Below, in pieces: positions 61,243 to 64,000 of a stretch of DNA of 64,000 nt. The position numbers and the translations under genes are program-made. Under the pieces are notes generated by a model. That model saw nothing but the letters and a program-made list of their open reading frames with translations. It had not been told where the DNA came from and searched no databases. The stretch is from Nocardia jiangxiensis NBRC 101359 (GTDB taxonomy: Bacteria > Actinomycetota > Actinomycetes > Mycobacteriales > Mycobacteriaceae). Every line of letters starts with the position of its first letter. Positions within the stretch are counted from its first letter, which is position 1. The stretch covers positions 233,993 to 297,992 of the forward strand of contig NZ_BAGB01000054.1 of NCBI RefSeq assembly GCF_000308615.1, written 5' to 3'.

Positions 61243-62625
61243 GTGACTACCGCGACAGTGGAACGGGACGGTGAGCTGCGGGATGTCGAGGGGTCGGCCC
61301 GCGCTCGGTGGAATCCGTTCACCCGCATCGCATTTCGGTTCTGCTTTCTGTACTTCGGGTTGTTCTGCGTGCTGTATCCGCAGTTGCTGTTCGCATTCCT
61401 GGGATGGTTCGGATCCCCTCGGTGGCTGCCCGACGACGCGGTCGTCTGGCAGGTGCGGGTGCTCGAACCGGTCTATCGGTGGGTGGGACGCACTGTTTTC
61501 GGTGTCGATGCGGAACTGAACAGCAGTGGCAGTGGGGATCTGGCACTGCTGTGGGTGCTGGTGTTCTGCGTGCTGGTGGTGGCCTTGGTCGGCACACTGC
61601 TCTGGTCGACAGCGGATCGGCGGCGACCCGGGTACCGCCGGCTGGCAGGGTGGTTCCTGCTGTTCATCCGGTTGTGTGTGGCCGGGCAGATGCTGACCTA
61701 CGGCATGGCCAAGTTCATTCCGACGCAGATGGCACAGCCGGGGCTGACCACACTCCTGCAACGCTACGGCGACTTCTCGCCGATGGCGGTGCTGTGGAGT
61801 CAGGTGGGCGCCTCGCCGACGTACGAAATACTGCTCGGCACAGCCGAACTCGTCGGCGGGATCCTGTTGTTCATCCCGCGCACCGCGACACTCGGCGCGA
61901 TGCTCGCCCTGGTCGACATGTCCCTGGTGTTCGTCATGGACATGACCTTCGACGTCCCGGTGAAGATCCTGTCCGGGCATCTGATGCTCATGTCGCTGAT
62001 CCTGTTGGCGCCGCAAGCGCGGCGACTGTTCGACGTGCTGGTGCTCGATCGCCCCAGCGCACCCTCGAACGCACCCTATCCGTTCCATACCCGCAGGTCC
62101 CGCACGATCGCAGCGCTGATCCAGATCGCCTGCATCCCTTGGATCCTCGTGCCGCTGGCCGACTCCAGCTGGAAGAACTATCACGAAGCGGGCGACGGCC
62201 GCCCACATCCGCCGCTGTACGGCATCTGGTCGGTCACCGATTTCACCCGGGACGGGCAGCTGGTTCCCCCGCTGCTCACCGATGAGAACCGTTGGCAAGG
62301 AATTGTTTTCGATATACCGGGAGTGATGAGCTATCAACGGATGGACGGCCGGGTGGTCGATGCGGCACTGACACTCGACGCCCGGACCCGGCACATCGAA
62401 CTGGCAGGCGGGCAGCGACACGTCATCGAGAGTGAGAGGCAGACCGACACCGCACCGAAGTCCGCGGCCGAGTTCACATTCCAGCAATCGGCACCCGACC
62501 GACTGCGCCTGGACGGCCGACTCGACGCACATCCGGTGACCATCGAGTTGAACCGCGTCGACCTGAACAGCTTGCGACTGCGTAGCGGCGGATTCCATTG
62601 GGTTCAGGACAACCCGTCATTCTGA
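61243..62625 (+). CDS. DoxX-like integral membrane protein
   Basis: About 460 residues. Six or so membrane segments occur in the first 300 residues, including the DoxX-type LCVAGQMLTYGMAKFIPTQM, TYEILLGTAELVGGILLFIP and SLVFVMDMTFDVPVKILSGH. A C-terminal soluble domain (about 305-460) has PLYGIWSVTDFTRDGQLVPP. DoxX proteins relate to thiosulfate:quinone oxidoreductase subunits or redox stress; the role here is unknown. GTG 61243 follows AAGGGTGG. Confidence 0.82.
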   Translation: MTTATVERDGELRDVEGSARARWNPFTRIAFRFCFLYFGLFCVLYPQLLFAFLGWFGSPRWLPDDAVVWQVRVLEPVYRWVGRTVFGVDAELNSSGSGDLALLWVLVFCVLVVALVGTLLWSTADRRRPGYRRLAGWFLLFIRLCVAGQMLTYGMAKFIPTQMAQPGLTTLLQRYGDFSPMAVLWSQVGASPTYEILLGTAELVGGILLFIPRTATLGAMLALVDMSLVFVMDMTFDVPVKILSGHLMLMSLILLAPQARRLFDVLVLDRPSAPSNAPYPFHTRRSRTIAALIQIACIPWILVPLADSSWKNYHEAGDGRPHPPLYGIWSVTDFTRDGQLVPPLLTDENRWQGIVFDIPGVMSYQRMDGRVVDAALTLDARTRHIELAGGQRHVIESERQTDTAPKSAAEFTFQQSAPDRLRLDGRLDAHPVTIELNRVDLNSLRLRSGGFHWVQDNPSF

Positions 62626-62687
62626 CCCGTCCGCACCCGGTACGGTTTCTGCGCGAATATCTTCACGCATGCAGAGGGGTGGTGACC

Positions 62688-63740
62688 GTGGTGGCGCACG
62701 GCACGGATGTCGGCTGGCATTACGGGGTTCTCGAGGTGTCCCTCGGCGCGGAACTGCCCACGGTCGACCGGATCGACATGTGGCACGAGCACGTCGGCCA
62801 CAACCACGGCCCGGTGCACACCCGGATCGAGTGGCCGGAGGGGTTCTCGGGCAGGACCTGGACACAACGGGCGCTGACCACCCGCGGCGGCACCGATTCG
62901 GGCATGCTCCAGCTGGTCGAATTCGCTTCCAGTGCAATCGACTACACCCGCAGCAACGAGGTCGCGAGGAACGCCGGAGACGACAGCGCCAGGCTGATCA
63001 TCCCGATCGACGGGCGGATACTTCTCGCCCAATCCGACCATGCCGTCTGCGTCGAGCCGGGTCGGATGGGCATTCTCCGGTGGAATCAGGACATGGCCAT
63101 GTCCCACGGCGACGACTTTCGCGCCTACATCCTCAACATCCCCGCGTACGCTCTGCCACCGGCTCGGGATCCTCGGGGGGCGTTGGGGATTCAGCCCAAG
63201 AACTTCATCCTGAACAACATCCGGCGCATGGTCGACAGTCTGGCGGCCGATCGCCGATCGGTGACCGCACCGGAGTTCGTGGAGTTCAGCCGGGCGATCG
63301 TCGATCTGGTCGCGGGAACCCTGGACGATCGACGCGCCCCGGAACTGGACGCACACGCCAGACTGGTGGCTGACGCCCGGCGACGCATCCACCTGTACAG
63401 CAACGACTCGGATCTGACCGTGCGCACTCTGGCGGAAAGTCTCGGAATCTCACGACGGCAGCTCGAGACGGCGATGAAGAAGGTTGCCGGACGCACGCCC
63501 GGTCAGGTGTTGCGCGAAACCCGCCTGCGCCGAGCCTACGATCTGCTCGCCGACCCGGACGCCACCGAGGACGTCGTCGACGTGGCGACCGCGTGCGGAT
63601 ACAGCTCTCTGAGCGGCTTCAGAACCTCGTTCGTCGACAGGTTCGGCATTCTGCCCGGAGAGGTGAAACATCGGGCTCGGTCGTCGCAGCGACCAGCGCC
63701 GCGACCGGAGAAACGCGCACAACTCCCGCATTTCTCGTGA
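62688..63740 (+). CDS. AraC-family transcriptional regulator
   Basis: About 350 residues. The N-terminal AraC-binding-like domain contains IDMWHEHVGHNHGPV, RLIIPIDGRILLAQSDHAVC and PGRMGILRWNQDMAM. The C-terminal HTH_18 domain has LTVRTLAESLGISRRQLETAMKK and VVDVATACGYSSLSGFRTSF. GTG 62688 is preferred (GAGGGG eight bases upstream), with other GTGs possible at 62679 and 62682. The target is unknown; a terminator follows. Confidence 0.88.
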   Translation: MVAHGTDVGWHYGVLEVSLGAELPTVDRIDMWHEHVGHNHGPVHTRIEWPEGFSGRTWTQRALTTRGGTDSGMLQLVEFASSAIDYTRSNEVARNAGDDSARLIIPIDGRILLAQSDHAVCVEPGRMGILRWNQDMAMSHGDDFRAYILNIPAYALPPARDPRGALGIQPKNFILNNIRRMVDSLAADRRSVTAPEFVEFSRAIVDLVAGTLDDRRAPELDAHARLVADARRRIHLYSNDSDLTVRTLAESLGISRRQLETAMKKVAGRTPGQVLRETRLRRAYDLLADPDATEDVVDVATACGYSSLSGFRTSFVDRFGILPGEVKHRARSSQRPAPRPEKRAQLPHFS

Positions 63741-63792
63741 ATCCGCTCCCGGCGCACACGTGTGCCGACCGTCGAGCTACTCGGATTTCTCT

Positions 63793-63825
63793 GGGCTGAG
63801 GCAGTCCCCACCACGGCCTCAGCCC
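63793..63825. terminator. Terminator after araC-type gene
   Basis: GGGCTGAGGC (63793-63802) pairs with GCCTCAGCCC (63816-63825): a perfect 10-bp stem with a 13-nt loop, 52 bp past the stop. Beyond it, 63826-64000 shows no gene. Confidence 0.7.
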
Positions 63826-64000
63826 GACACGACCGATCGCTTCCCAACACCGGTCGCACCGAAAATTGTAGTCGGCGTGGATGTTTCGGCGGGACCGAAT
63901 TTGCGCAGGCGTTTTTGCACGGTGCCTGCCCGATACCGCCACCGGACTCCGCGAACGGTCGGACCGCGCGGCGATGAATTCATCGCACGCGCCTCGTCCT

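Noticed and set aside
61219..62598. 459-codon minus-strand frame opposite the DoxX-like gene
   Set aside because: Gln/His/Arg-rich antisense shadow with no domain.
1..64000. CRISPR arrays, rRNA genes, insertion-sequence transposases
   Set aside because: No regularly spaced repeat arrays, rRNA-like segments or DDE transposase motifs were seen on either strand.

Overview
The window is chromosomal DNA of a high-GC, mycolic-acid-containing actinomycete, most like Nocardia or a close relative. Evidence: strong G/C bias at third codon positions; a mycolic-acid cyclopropane synthase-type methyltransferase (60250-61107); a mycofactocin-type SDR (27494-28312); a ShbA/SigD-type sigma factor; a DUF5313 protein; a GT87 polyprenyl-phosphate mannosyltransferase; an F420-type Ddn-like reductase; and a 13E12-type DUF222/HNH gene under a mycobacterial-type LexA box. 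The genus is inferred; no rRNA is present.

Layout. 0-23 kb is ordinary accessory chromosome: HxlR/hydrolase pair, a 1108-residue NTPase-like TPR protein, LLM oxidoreductases, a secreted SGNH hydrolase, GT87, a MarR/DUF5313 pair with two operators, a lone ribosomal L7/L12 paralogue, a TetR/NmrA pair, cyclophilin, dinB with an SOS box, a CocE-type hydrolase coupled to a DUF3237 gene, a YdcF protein, a sigma factor and a first unusual P450. 23-37 kb is catabolic and regulatory (intradiol dioxygenase, mycofactocin SDR, ABM monooxygenase, IclR and TetR regulators, acyl-CoA synthetase, SigG-type ECF sigma factor) mixed with decayed genes. 37.9-46.7 kb looks like a small uncharacterised biosynthetic island: an NphB/CloQ-type aromatic prenyltransferase, SDR, TetR, a 42-residue peptide gene, a second P450 that lacks the ExxR motif, an acyl-CoA oxidase-like protein, an HD protein and a PF04672 methyltransferase.

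49.7-55.7 kb is a compact integrated element in tRNA-Ala(GGC), bounded by a 43-bp perfect direct repeat. It has the order int-xis-repSA-small genes with a divergent GntR regulator, as in pSAM2-type actinomycete integrative elements, but no FtsK-like transfer gene. 55.7-64 kb returns to chromosome: remnants of a DUF5753/DUF397 regulator pair, a Ddn-like reductase and TetR with twin operators, remnants of a divergent MRJP/LysR pair, a secreted beta-propeller, a cyclopropane synthase, a DoxX-like membrane protein and an AraC regulator.

Two themes stand out. First, at 36.76 kb and 58.1 kb (and perhaps 24.87 kb) divergent gene pairs have both lost their 5' ends together, leaving back-to-back 3' halves. 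Second, both SOS genes (dinB and the HNH gene) have their start codon inside the LexA palindrome.
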